Origin: an uncultured Candidatus Poseidoniales archaeon
GTDB lineage: Archaea > Thermoplasmatota > Poseidoniia > Poseidoniales > Poseidoniaceae
DNA: 64,000 nt
Direction: 5' to 3'
Assembly: GCA_905182185.1 (NCBI GenBank)
Contig: CAJJAP010000011.1
Location: forward strand, 50,621 to 114,620
Position 1 is the first letter of the stretch. Each line of letters opens with the position of its first letter. The translations under genes and the position numbers were made by a program. This document shows, piece after piece, positions 32,325-41,781 of this stretch. The notes beneath the pieces were generated by a model that ran no database searches, was not told the DNA's origin, and was given only the letters and a program-made list of their open reading frames with translations.

Positions 32325-35300
32325 CAAGCAACACCTCCTGTAAGGTCAAGAGTTCCTTGCCATGAAGTAACTAGTTGTTCTACTGGCAATTCAACCAATT
32401 CATCATATCCATCGGTGATAACGAGGGTAGTTCCAACGGTTGAAATTCCTAATAATGTGATGTCATGACCGGACATTGCTTCAACAAAGTCAGCTTCGTT
32501 TCCGGCTGAAACTCCGATGACGATTCTACCTAATGACTCGCCCCACATCCTTCCCCAAAGGTCTCCGGTTCCAGTTCCATCGATGTCTATATTGGCACCA
32601 CATCGCCCGCCGATACACATCTCTGCTACCGCTACTGCAATTCCACCTTCACTGCAATCATGAGCTGTTCTAACCAATCCAGATTGGATTGTCTTTGATA
32701 GAGCGCGATATGTATTGAGTTGTGATTCTGGATCTAGTAATTGTGGTACTTCGCCACCAATTCCGCCTGCTTCTCCACTTTCTTTTAGCATGAAGGCAAT
32801 TTCACTTGCTCCCAGTTCTTGCTTGCTGGTTCCGACCAAATAGAGGCGCTCTCCAGCCCCTTTGAGGTCGCTTGTAGCAGTGTATCTGACATCTGGGTGG
32901 TCTCCGAATAAGGAGAATAGTAAAGTCGGTGGAATTGAGATTTTACCCTCACCACTACCGTAATCATTCTTCATTGAATCTTTACCACTAACACAAGGCA
33001 AACGGTATGCTCGACAAACTCTCTCCAATTCTCGGTTTGCTCGAACCAGTTGTGCCAATTTGAATCTACCATCTGGCGTCTTGACCGATTCTATTGGGTC
33101 TGGCCAACAGAAATTATCCAGTCCTGCTATCTTGTCAACATCGACTCCGACACATACTGCATTACGAACGGCTTCATCGATAGATGCTGCAGCCATTGCA
33201 CCTGCGTCGATATCTGAATATCTAGGTGCGATTCCACAAGATACGACTATGCCGTGAGGATTGCCATGAATCGGTGCAATTAGTCCTGCATCTCCCGGCC
33301 CATCTCTTTCAACACCAACGAATGGCTTGATGACGGTCTGTGCGATGACTTCGTGGTCGTATTGACGAACCCATGTTTCCTTACTGGTGATATTTGGCCT
33401 TGCTAACATTCGTAGCAAAAGGTCGTTGTGATCACTTTGTGCCGGAACGCTAAATGGTTCAAGTTGAGGAGATTTCCATTCTGATTCCAATTGTAGTTGT
33501 GGAACACCATCATGGAGGAATTCAATTGGCAAATATGCTACAGTCATTTCATTGTACTTGACGTGGAAATATCCTGTTGAGGTAAATGTTGCAACTGCTG
33601 TTGCTTCCACCTCATGCAGTGCAGCCAGTGCGTCAAATGCTGCACGATCTTCCTCCTTAACCGCAACAGTCATTCTCTCTTGACTTTCAGAAACTAAAAT
33701 CTCCCAGGCTGAAAGACCGGCTTGCTTTAGAGGTACTTTTGCTAAATCAATTTCACAGCCATTTGTATATTCTGCCATCTCACCAATAGAGGATGAAAGA
33801 CCGCCAGCTCCATTATCTGTAATACAAGTAATCAATCCGCTATCTCTCGCTTCGAGAATCATATCAACCATTTTCTTCTGAGTGATAGGGTCGCCAATTT
33901 GAACTGCTGAAGAAGGAGATTCTTCGGTTAACTCTAGTGAGGAAAAGGTTGCTCCGTGTATTCCATCATAGCCAACTCGGCCACCGACCATATAGACGAT
34001 ATCTCCTGATGTTGGAGTCTTGATGTGCGACTCTCTTCCATCTGCTAAACGACGTGGCATGATTCCGATTGTACCGCAGTAAACCAGTGGTTTGCCGATA
34101 TATCTGTCATCGAAAACTATAGCACCGTTGACGGTTGGAATTCCAGATTCATTTCCTCCAACACGAACTCCGGCATGGACTCCGCGCAGCACCCTAGATG
34201 GGTGGAATAGATTGTCTGGTAAGTCGCCTTCCCAGTCAGGTGGTCCGAAACAGAAAACATCTGTATTAGCGATTGGTCTTGCCCCCAATCCTGTTCCAAG
34301 AATGTCGCGGTTAACCCCGACAATCCCGGTCATAGCACCGCCGTATGGGTCTAATGCACTTGGTGAATTATGGGTTTCTGCTTTCATACAGATAGACCAA
34401 TCATCATCCCAAGCGATTACTCCGGAGTTGTCGTGGAAGACAGAAAGTAACCAATCAACATCCTTTTGCATATCGTGTGTTGGATCCATGATGTGAGTTT
34501 TGAAGATTGAATCGATGGTGGTGTCCTCTCCAGTTTCTGTATCAACGTGGTGTATCTTTGATGCGAAAATCTTGTGCTTACAGTGTTCAGACCATGTTTG
34601 TGCTAGACATTCCAGTTCGACATCCGTTGGTGCATCTGGTGAAATTCCTATCGCTTCTCTTAGATTGCGAGTCGCTTCATCTCGGTAATGTCCTTGAATG
34701 GTTTGCATCTCTTCCAGATTCAGCGCGAGTAGTCCTGTATAGGATAATTCTTCTAATTCTGCATCACTAATTTCTAAATTGACTCTTTCTGGTGTGGTGA
34801 ACACTTGTGGCAGTCTTTCTGGGAATTCGATTTCTGGCCAATCGCCATTAGCGCATGCTGCTGAATCGGAAACTAAGGCTCTTTGAATCAAGCCATTGTA
34901 GATTGTTCCCGCTAGCCATTGACTATCACAGTCGCTTGGCAATCCATAGAATGCGTAGGTGATATATGTTGAAATTTCTGCATCTGTGGCTTGAGGAAAA
35001 ATTGTGTGGAATCCATCAACTGCTGCTTTGCCTGGGTTATCGGTAACGCCGGGTTTGAAACCGATGGTTATGACGCAATCTGGAGCTGACGGGAATATCT
35101 CTGAATTGGTCATTGCAAGAGTATTGGTGAATCCTACCTCTATTATTGGGTCGGTAAATAAGTCATCAGAACGTGCTGCGACTTCCTCTTCTGTAATATC
35201 GGATTTGATGAGAAAGCCAACGATGCTGCGGACTTCTGTTGCACTAACCGCATGGTCTGAAAATAATTGTCGGCGAACGGAATCTCCGCGCACATCGCGC

Positions 35301-35347
35301 ATCCCTTGGCTTTGTTTTGGTGTGACTTCTACGCGGGTTACAACCAT
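32324..35347 (-). CDS. purL: Phosphoribosylformylglycinamidine synthase PurL with N-terminal PurS-like modules
   Basis: 1007 residues. The FGAM synthase core shows TWSEHCKHK, LDPYGGAMTGIVGVNRDILG, GNESGIPTVNGAIVF, ITDNGAGGLSSSIGEMAEYT and SGKDSMKN. Before it, residues 1-70 (VTPKQSQGMRDVRGDSVRRQ to TDPIIEVGF) and about 90-155 (ITIGFKPGVTDNPGKAAVDG) look like two PurS-type modules, so the third subunit of the archaeal/Gram-positive complex appears to be fused to PurL. It works with PurQ encoded downstream. The start ATG 35347 sits 11 bases after a strong hairpin. Separate PurS would normally be an 80-residue protein. Confidence 0.93.
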   Translation of the reverse strand: MVVTRVEVTPKQSQGMRDVRGDSVRRQLFSDHAVSATEVRSIVGFLIKSDITEEEVAARSDDLFTDPIIEVGFTNTLAMTNSEIFPSAPDCVITIGFKPGVTDNPGKAAVDGFHTIFPQATDAEISTYITYAFYGLPSDCDSQWLAGTIYNGLIQRALVSDSAACANGDWPEIEFPERLPQVFTTPERVNLEISDAELEELSYTGLLALNLEEMQTIQGHYRDEATRNLREAIGISPDAPTDVELECLAQTWSEHCKHKIFASKIHHVDTETGEDTTIDSIFKTHIMDPTHDMQKDVDWLLSVFHDNSGVIAWDDDWSICMKAETHNSPSALDPYGGAMTGIVGVNRDILGTGLGARPIANTDVFCFGPPDWEGDLPDNLFHPSRVLRGVHAGVRVGGNESGIPTVNGAIVFDDRYIGKPLVYCGTIGIMPRRLADGRESHIKTPTSGDIVYMVGGRVGYDGIHGATFSSLELTEESPSSAVQIGDPITQKKMVDMILEARDSGLITCITDNGAGGLSSSIGEMAEYTNGCEIDLAKVPLKQAGLSAWEILVSESQERMTVAVKEEDRAAFDALAALHEVEATAVATFTSTGYFHVKYNEMTVAYLPIEFLHDGVPQLQLESEWKSPQLEPFSVPAQSDHNDLLLRMLARPNITSKETWVRQYDHEVIAQTVIKPFVGVERDGPGDAGLIAPIHGNPHGIVVSCGIAPRYSDIDAGAMAAASIDEAVRNAVCVGVDVDKIAGLDNFCWPDPIESVKTPDGRFKLAQLVRANRELERVCRAYRLPCVSGKDSMKNDYGSGEGKISIPPTLLFSLFGDHPDVRYTATSDLKGAGERLYLVGTSKQELGASEIAFMLKESGEAGGIGGEVPQLLDPESQLNTYRALSKTIQSGLVRTAHDCSEGGIAVAVAEMCIGGRCGANIDIDGTGTGDLWGRMWGESLGRIVIGVSAGNEADFVEAMSGHDITLLGISTVGTTLVITDGYDELVELPVEQLVTSWQGTLDLTGGVA

Positions 35348-35357
35348 GATAATTCAC

Positions 35358-35376
35358 CGCCCCCCTATGGGGGGCG
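35358..35376 (-). promoter_or_regulatory. Strong GC hairpin in front of purL
   Basis: CGCCCCCC (35358-35365) and GGGGGGCG (35369-35376) form an 8-bp perfect GC stem with a 3-nt loop. On the minus strand it lies between uvrA and purL, ending 11 nt before the purL start codon. It could end uvrA transcripts or hide the purL ribosome site. Confidence 0.5.
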
Positions 35377-35419
35377 TTTGGAGGCCATCGCCTACGCTCT
35401 TTGAACAATACGGAAGCAT

Positions 35420-38356
35420 TCACTTTAACATCGGCGCTAAATATTGCCCTGTAAAACTCTCTTTATGCGCTGCAATGTCTTCCGGTGTGCCTTTTACAAG
35501 TAATTGCCCACCGCGTTCGCCGCCTTCTGGACCTAAATCAATAACCCAATCACTAGACTTGACCACATCGAGATGATGTTCGATAACAATGATGGTATGC
35601 CCCTTGTCTCTAAGTTCGAATAATACTTCAATTAATTTCTTAACATCTGAAAATGCTAGACCGGTTGTTGGCTCGTCAAGAATGTAAACGGTGTGCTTAT
35701 TTGGAGTTCTTCTCAACTCACTAGCAAGTTTCACTCTCTGCGCTTCCCCACCAGAAAGTGTTGTTGCAGGTTGGCCCAATCTAACATAATCTAGGCCAAC
35801 GGTGCTGAGTGTTGTCAGTGTACGGTGGATCTTCTTATGATGTTCAAAGAACTTAACCGCTTGACCGATTGGCATTTTCAATACATCGTGAATTGTCTTA
35901 CCTTTCCAAGTAACTTCCAAACATTCACGAGTATAGCGCTTACCTTCACAGATATCACAAGTCATCCATACATCTGGCAGGAAGTTCATTTCTAACTTTA
36001 TTGCGCCGCCACCTCTGCATGCTTCACAACGACCGCCTTTGACATTGAATGAGAAAGTTCCAGGGGTATAGCCGCGTTCTTTGGCCAGTGTTGTCTTAGA
36101 AAATAAACTGCGAATCTCGTCGAATACTTTGGTATAAGTGGCGGGATTTGAACGAGGAGTTCTGCCGATGGGTGCTTGGTCGATGACGATTGCTTTGTCA
36201 ACATATTCCATTCCCTTGATTTTATTATGGCTGCCAATAACTGTGTCAGCATTGTGTAGGTTTCTCTTCAGGGCAGGGGCTAAAATCCCGGAGACTAGGG
36301 ATGATTTTCCAGAGCCTGATACACCGGTTACTGCAGTTAAACAGCCCAATGGGAATTTGACATCTATCGATTGTAGGTTGTTATGGGTTGCACCTTTTAT
36401 TTCTAACACCTTACTGGTTGGTTTCTTACGAGATTTAGGAATTGGAATCGATTTTCTACCACTGAGGTAAGCGATAGTAACCGATTCTTCATTATCCATC
36501 AAATCTTGAGGTCGGCCATTAGCAACAACTCGTCCACCTTCTAGCCCAGCGCCAGGGCCCAAATCACAAAGCCAATCCGCTTGGCGAATAGTTTCCTCAT
36601 CGTGTTCGACCACCAGTAGAGTATTTCCAATATTACTAAGATCACGTAGTGTTTCCAATAATCTCGCATTATCACGTTGGTGCAAACCGATTGATGGCTC
36701 ATCGAGAACATACATCACCCCGGTTAATCTTGAGCCTATTTGGGTTGCAAGGCGAATTCTTTGACTTTCACCACCTGAAAGTGTATTAGCCCCTCTATTG
36801 AGAGTTAGATAATCTAGTCCCACACTATCGAGGAAGCCCAATCGAGACTCTATTTCTGCCAAAATATCTTTGCCGATATAGAGGCTTCTTTCATCAAGTA
36901 TTTCCATCATATCAGCAAAGGCTTCTGGGGCGCCTTCTCCATCTGGTTGCCATGACCTAATAACAGATAATGCATCATGAACTGAGCAATTACTTACCTC
37001 TGGGAGGCGAATGCCACCAACTGTTACAAAGCGAGCTGCTGCGTTGAGTTTTTCACCATTACACTCTGAACAATCTAGGTCGGTCATACAGGAAATTAAG
37101 CGGGAGCGGGTTCTTTCAGAGGTTGTTTCTGTATAGGTTTTCTGAAGGCGCGGTATTACCCCTTCCCATGGCTTACTGTAGTTGTATTGTGAACCAGATT
37201 CACTAGTGAATTTATAGTGGATTATAGTTGATCCGGAGCCGTACAAAAGTATGTCTTTCTCATCATCATCTAACAGTTCAAATGGTGCTGTTGTAGAGAT
37301 TCCATAGTGCTGGCAGGTATTTTCCATCAGTTTTCTATACCAAGATGGAGACATAGATTGGCGCCATGGAAGAATACAACCAGTGGAAACACTAGCGTGT
37401 TTATCAATAATCAATTGTTGATTAAATTGACGTTGAACTCCAAGACCTTGGCAAGAACCACACGCACCTAATGGTGAATTGAATGAGAAAACACGAGGTG
37501 ATAATTCGGGCATAAAAGCGCCGTGATCTGGACAGGCGAAATCTTCTGACCAGGCTACAGTTTCTCCCTCTTTGGTAAAGCGGGAACGCGTTCCTTCACT
37601 GAGTTTCATTTCTTCAGGCGGCGCCCTTAGGCTTTCGATGGCTGTAGTCCCGCCACCTAGTTTGATTGCGGCTTCCACCGCTTCGGTCAAGCGCTGGCGC
37701 CGGTCTTTAGTGCAGGTGACTCTATCTATTCTGACATCTATATCGTGGCGGAAATTTTTGTCTAATTGTGGCGGCTTTTCGAATTCTACCTCGTGCCCAT
37801 TGACCTTTCCGTTAAGATATCCTTGCTCAATTAATTGACGGAATAAATCAACATGTGTTCCTTTTCTAGAACGAACTATTGGGCTCCAAACGGCAACTGC
37901 GTGGCCTTCCATATTCCACATAATGTCATCTACAATCTCTTGGACTGTGCGTCTGGCTACTTCGCGACCACATTGTGGACAGTGTGGTTTTCCAATTCTT
38001 GCCCATAATAATCGTAAATAATCTTGGATTTCAGTAACTGTTGCAACTGTTGAACGTGGATTGTGACTGCCTTGTTTTTGATCGATAGATATCGCTGGAG
38101 AAAGTCCTTCAATTGAATCACAATCTGCTTTTTTCATTTGCCCAATAAACTGTCGCGCATATGATGAGAGACTTTCGACATAGCGGCGTTGCCCTTCGGC
38201 GTATAATGTGTCAAATGCCAAACTGGACTTACCCGAACCAGATACACCAGAAATAACGACGAATTGCCCCTTGGGTAATTTGACATCAATGTCTTGAAGG
38301 TTGTGAGTTCTAGCACCCTTTACCTCAATCCATCCTGCATCGCCCGGCTCACTCAT
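35420..38356 (-). CDS. uvrA: Excinuclease ABC subunit UvrA
   Basis: 978 residues, near the usual length. Two ABC ATPase halves: Walker A GVSGSGKSSLAFDT and a second GVSGSGKSSL, signatures LSGGESQRIRLA and LSGGEAQRVKLA, Walker B VLDEPSIGLH and ILDEPTTGL. Zinc modules are visible as CPQCGREV, CGSCQGLG and the pair CEACRGGG/CDICEG. UvrA scans DNA for bulky lesions and loads UvrB in nucleotide excision repair. uvrB and uvrC are not in this window. It lies 73 bp upstream of purL on the same strand. Confidence 0.96.
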   Translation of the reverse strand: MSEPGDAGWIEVKGARTHNLQDIDVKLPKGQFVVISGVSGSGKSSLAFDTLYAEGQRRYVESLSSYARQFIGQMKKADCDSIEGLSPAISIDQKQGSHNPRSTVATVTEIQDYLRLLWARIGKPHCPQCGREVARRTVQEIVDDIMWNMEGHAVAVWSPIVRSRKGTHVDLFRQLIEQGYLNGKVNGHEVEFEKPPQLDKNFRHDIDVRIDRVTCTKDRRQRLTEAVEAAIKLGGGTTAIESLRAPPEEMKLSEGTRSRFTKEGETVAWSEDFACPDHGAFMPELSPRVFSFNSPLGACGSCQGLGVQRQFNQQLIIDKHASVSTGCILPWRQSMSPSWYRKLMENTCQHYGISTTAPFELLDDDEKDILLYGSGSTIIHYKFTSESGSQYNYSKPWEGVIPRLQKTYTETTSERTRSRLISCMTDLDCSECNGEKLNAAARFVTVGGIRLPEVSNCSVHDALSVIRSWQPDGEGAPEAFADMMEILDERSLYIGKDILAEIESRLGFLDSVGLDYLTLNRGANTLSGGESQRIRLATQIGSRLTGVMYVLDEPSIGLHQRDNARLLETLRDLSNIGNTLLVVEHDEETIRQADWLCDLGPGAGLEGGRVVANGRPQDLMDNEESVTIAYLSGRKSIPIPKSRKKPTSKVLEIKGATHNNLQSIDVKFPLGCLTAVTGVSGSGKSSLVSGILAPALKRNLHNADTVIGSHNKIKGMEYVDKAIVIDQAPIGRTPRSNPATYTKVFDEIRSLFSKTTLAKERGYTPGTFSFNVKGGRCEACRGGGAIKLEMNFLPDVWMTCDICEGKRYTRECLEVTWKGKTIHDVLKMPIGQAVKFFEHHKKIHRTLTTLSTVGLDYVRLGQPATTLSGGEAQRVKLASELRRTPNKHTVYILDEPTTGLAFSDVKKLIEVLFELRDKGHTIIVIEHHLDVVKSSDWVIDLGPEGGERGGQLLVKGTPEDIAAHKESFTGQYLAPMLK

Positions 38357-38420
38357 TACCTCACCAATTAACTGGGCGCGTCAAGGGTTCAAGAAGTCCT
38401 CCCTAAACAGGGCACTGTCA

Positions 38421-39308
38421 TCACCTTTGAGATTCTGGGCCGGTGAATGGGACTTTTGATGTGAAACGCACTGGGTCATTGCTTTGTGGATGAAGAAATT
38501 CTAGTGATGTAGCGTGTAGGCAAACACGATTTAATGGGTTGGCACTGGATTCGTGTATTTCGTCACCAACCACTGGGCAACCGAGATCTTTCATCGCCAT
38601 CCGAATCTGATGTCTTTTTCCAGTATCGATAGTAATGTGGATGAGTGAGACGTGTTCATCACTATCTTCGATATCCCAATGAGTAATTGCTTTTTTAGCG
38701 CCTTTGAAAGTGGAGCTTACCTTTCTAACGTGCAGATGTTTATCCTCTACTAACCAGGACGAAACTGTACCTGAATTCTTCTCCGGGCGCCCTTCTACTA
38801 GAGCGTGGTATGTGCGATGTACACTGCGTTCAGCGAATTGAAGTTGCAGAGTTTCTTTGTGTTCTTTATTCTTAGCGAAGACCATCACGCCAGATGTATC
38901 CCTATCTAGGCGATGAACGATGTGACACCAATTTCTGGCACCACTATGTTGCACATAATCCACACAGCGAGAATGAAGTGTATCGGTTTCTAATTTATTG
39001 GTGGCAATGGATAGCATTCCTTCCGGTTTAAGAACTACTAATATTGCCTCGTCTTCATAGATTATATCCAATGCTCGGCCATTGTATTGAGCCTTTGGCG
39101 AAGGGGATTCTTCAGCGGCTTTGACCTTGTCTAAAATTTCGATTTTAGAACCTACTACAACTTCGTGTTTAGCCCGAAAGCAAACTTCGCCATCGACTGT
39201 GATTCTACCACCGGTCAACATTTTACGCAATGTTGATTTACTAGACTGAGGAAATAGTTTAGCCAAAATATCCAATAAATTACCTTCTTGCTTACTACTA
39301 TATTGCAT
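38421..39308 (-). CDS. RluA-family pseudouridine synthase with S4 domain
   Basis: 295 residues. Residues 1-65 form an S4 RNA-binding domain (STLRKMLTGGRITVDGEV). The catalytic domain has the RluA motif HRLDRDTSGVMVFAK, whose Asp is the catalytic residue, plus VHRTYHALVEG and TGKRHQIRMAMKDLGCPVVGD. It converts uridines to pseudouridine in rRNA or tRNA. The gene lies 64 bp upstream of uvrA and 9 bp downstream of moeA on the same strand. RluA-type proteins with S4 are more common in bacteria, so lateral transfer is possible. Confidence 0.9.
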   Translation of the reverse strand: MQYSSKQEGNLLDILAKLFPQSSKSTLRKMLTGGRITVDGEVCFRAKHEVVVGSKIEILDKVKAAEESPSPKAQYNGRALDIIYEDEAILVVLKPEGMLSIATNKLETDTLHSRCVDYVQHSGARNWCHIVHRLDRDTSGVMVFAKNKEHKETLQLQFAERSVHRTYHALVEGRPEKNSGTVSSWLVEDKHLHVRKVSSTFKGAKKAITHWDIEDSDEHVSLIHITIDTGKRHQIRMAMKDLGCPVVGDEIHESSANPLNRVCLHATSLEFLHPQSNDPVRFTSKVPFTGPESQR

Positions 39309-39317
39309 AATTTCACC

Positions 39318-40529
39318 TCATAAAATGAGTGCGTCAATCCACACTCCAACCTCAGCCTTTTGGCCCGGTTGTAGTAAAGTTAGTGCGTCTGCACTAGCTA
39401 AACTTTCCAAATTACCTGAGCCTTGATGGCTGCCTTGTGTTCCTATCAAGCCTTCTTCAGTACTATGGATTTGTATTCTTCTGAGAGTCGTACAATCATC
39501 TGTTGATTTCACTCTATCTGCCAACTTTACGCGCACTAAAGTTTCTTTTGGCCCCGCGGCAGCCGTTGAGTGGCGTAACCAAGGCGCAACTATCATTCTG
39601 AAAACTACGTGGCTACTTACAGGATTCCCTGGAAGACCAAATATCGGAGTTCCTTTCCATGTTCCAAATAATGGTGGAGAGCCTGGTCTTAATTTTACTC
39701 TCCAAAACTTGAGATCTCCTTCCTCTTGCATTATCTTTCGAACTAAATCCCAGTCACCCATACTAACTCCCCCAGAGGTTAGAATTACATCACAAGTTTC
39801 TGCCGCTTGGTCTAGAGCCGCTCTCAGTTCATTGAGTGTATCTGGTACTGCATTGAATCTGTGTGGCTCGTGGCCTAGCCATTTTACAAGTCCTGCCAAT
39901 CCAAATGAATTCGATTCGTATAACTGGCCGGGTTGAAGTTGTTGCCCGGGGGGAACTAATTCATCTCCGGTCGAAATTATTGCAACTTTTGCTTTGGCGA
40001 CTACTGCAACCTCTGCGTGACCCATTGTAGCACAAAGTCCAATTTTACTCGGGCTTAATATTGAGCCTTTTGAGAGTGCAACCTGTCCTTTTTGTAAATT
40101 TTCTCCTCTTTTACGGATGAAGTGTTTTTTGGACTGCTGTAGAAGTGTTACAGATTGTTGTTGTTCGTCTACTTCACATAATTCGATTTGTAAAATTGAA
40201 TCTGCACCATTCGGAATTGGTGCTCCAGTCATTATTCGATAAGCACATCCAGTTTCTAGGTTTGAGGTTTCAATATCAGTTCCCGCCTGAGATAGCCCTG
40301 TTATTTTTAGCGTGGTTGGAGGATTTAGAGTGTCTTCAAAGCGCATTGTGAAACCATCCATTGCTGAATTATCAAATGCTGGGTCATCGACTTTACTGGT
40401 CAAATCTGTTGCTAATATACGCCCATATGCGTCGTCCAGTGATAGTATTTCATCACCTAAAATGAGTGGGGTTTGTTTAGCGATGCGTACTGCTTCGTCT
40501 AAAGATACGAAATACGGAACCTCCCCCAT
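39318..40529 (-). CDS. moeA: Molybdopterin molybdenumtransferase MoeA
   Basis: 403 residues from ATG 40529 (MGEVPYFVSLDEAVRIA); the frame extends 21 codons further, but homologous proteins begin at this point. Motifs: ILATDLTSKVDDPAFDNSAMDGF, the MPT-binding TSGGVSMGDWDLV and the loop GLPGNPVSS. MoeA inserts molybdate (or tungstate) into adenylated molybdopterin, the last step of cofactor synthesis. No other mo-genes are nearby. The stop is 9 bp before the pseudouridine synthase. Confidence 0.93.
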   Translation of the reverse strand: MGEVPYFVSLDEAVRIAKQTPLILGDEILSLDDAYGRILATDLTSKVDDPAFDNSAMDGFTMRFEDTLNPPTTLKITGLSQAGTDIETSNLETGCAYRIMTGAPIPNGADSILQIELCEVDEQQQSVTLLQQSKKHFIRKRGENLQKGQVALSKGSILSPSKIGLCATMGHAEVAVVAKAKVAIISTGDELVPPGQQLQPGQLYESNSFGLAGLVKWLGHEPHRFNAVPDTLNELRAALDQAAETCDVILTSGGVSMGDWDLVRKIMQEEGDLKFWRVKLRPGSPPLFGTWKGTPIFGLPGNPVSSHVVFRMIVAPWLRHSTAAAGPKETLVRVKLADRVKSTDDCTTLRRIQIHSTEEGLIGTQGSHQGSGNLESLASADALTLLQPGQKAEVGVWIDALIL

Positions 40530-40672
40530 AATTATTGGCGGGATGATTAGTTGGTTTGAGGGTGTGGGTTGGCTAATATACAAGTCAAACAAATATCTGC
40601 CATAGAATATTCAATATCACTAGTTGCGGGATTTGCGACAATCTATTCATCTCAGCAACCGTGGGAGGGGGT

Positions 40673-41449
40673 ATGGAGGCGTTAACAACGGGCGTTCTCC
40701 TCATAGCGCTTTGTTTGATTGCTTTCCTTTACGCAAGTGTTGGCCATGGTGGGGCTTCTGGTTATTTGGCGATTTTATCGCTGACAGCCTATTCTTCACA
40801 AGATTCTGCTTGGTTGAAACAACATGCTTGGAGTTTGAATCTAATCGTTGCTGGACTTGCCTTTATCGCATACAAACGCTCAGGTTTTTTCAGTTGGAAA
40901 CTAACCCTCCCATTCCTCATTACCAGCATACCCGCAGCGATAATTGGTGGTTATCTGAAAGTTGATCATGGAATATATGATACTTTATTATCGCTGACTT
41001 TAATCTTTGCAGCTTGGCGATTGATGACAATAAAAAGCAAAGATTCTGAGAATGTTTTTGTTGACCCTCCCGCCTACCATATTGCTGCAATAGTCGGGTT
41101 GGCTATTGGTTTGTTAAGCGGCGTTATTGGAATTGGTGGTGGAATCTTCCTCTCGCCGATCATATTGCTATTTGGTTGGGGTGATGCAAAAACTACTGCT
41201 GGTGTTGCGGCAGCATTCATCTGGTTAAATTCTGCAGCCGGATTAATCGGCAGTACCATCTCTGGACAATTGGTTCTCGATGGCGAGGTAATGTTGCCAT
41301 TTGCTATGGCTGTAATTATCGGTGGAGTCTGTGGTGCAAAAATCGGAGCTGATGTTTTATCACAACAAACCGTTCGAAGAATATTGGTTTCTGTGCTTCT
41401 ACTAGCCGCGCTGAAGCGGGTTGTAGAATTGCTTGGTGCTTGGGTTTAG
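40673..41449 (+). CDS. TauE/SafE-family sulfite/anion exporter, copy 1
   Basis: 258 residues from ATG 40673 (MEALTTGVLLIALCLIAFLY), preceded by GGGAGGGGG; a GTG at 40661 is possible. Two repeats of four helices with the Gly-rich signature SVGHGGASGYLAIL near the N-terminus and LLSGVIGIGGGIFLSPIILL in the second half. These membrane proteins move sulfite, sulfonates or related anions. It is divergent from moeA. A paralogue lies at 53691-54548. Confidence 0.85.
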   Translation: MEALTTGVLLIALCLIAFLYASVGHGGASGYLAILSLTAYSSQDSAWLKQHAWSLNLIVAGLAFIAYKRSGFFSWKLTLPFLITSIPAAIIGGYLKVDHGIYDTLLSLTLIFAAWRLMTIKSKDSENVFVDPPAYHIAAIVGLAIGLLSGVIGIGGGIFLSPIILLFGWGDAKTTAGVAAAFIWLNSAAGLIGSTISGQLVLDGEVMLPFAMAVIIGGVCGAKIGADVLSQQTVRRILVSVLLLAALKRVVELLGAWV

Positions 41450-41467
41450 TAGTAATGATAAAAACTA

Positions 41468-41749
41468 TCAGAATTCCATAACATTTCCACATTCTGGGTA
41501 TGCGCAGGAAACCGTATACTTCGCTTTCTTTGGTTTAGGAACTTTCAACATTGAACCACACATTGTGCATTGTACTGTTAGGGTGTCTGGGGCCTTACTC
41601 TCTGGATTATCGGTTAGAGTACGTCCAACATCTGTTGACCACCCTAGTGAATCAGTATAGGTGTCAACCTTTTTCATCTTTTTTTGTTTCAGAGAGAGGC
41701 GCATCTTACGCTTCTTCTTCTGTCCCGGTTTTGGTCCCTTTTCAGCCAT
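41468..41749 (-). CDS. Small basic zinc-ribbon protein
   Basis: 93 residues from ATG 41749 (MAEKGPKPGQKKKRKMRLSL); the frame reaches 41785 but those residues overlap the RNase gene's end. The lysine-rich N-terminus suggests nucleic-acid contact. A zinc ribbon C-x2-C (CTMCG) and C-x4-C (CAYPEC) follows, reaching the stop at GNVMEF. It starts 33 bases after the stop of the beta-CASP RNase gene on the same strand and may be its partner. Confidence 0.6.
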   Translation of the reverse strand: MAEKGPKPGQKKKRKMRLSLKQKKMKKVDTYTDSLGWSTDVGRTLTDNPESKAPDTLTVQCTMCGSMLKVPKPKKAKYTVSCAYPECGNVMEF

Positions 41750-41781
41750 GTCAATCTGTCCCCCCCTCGTGGTTGTCATAT

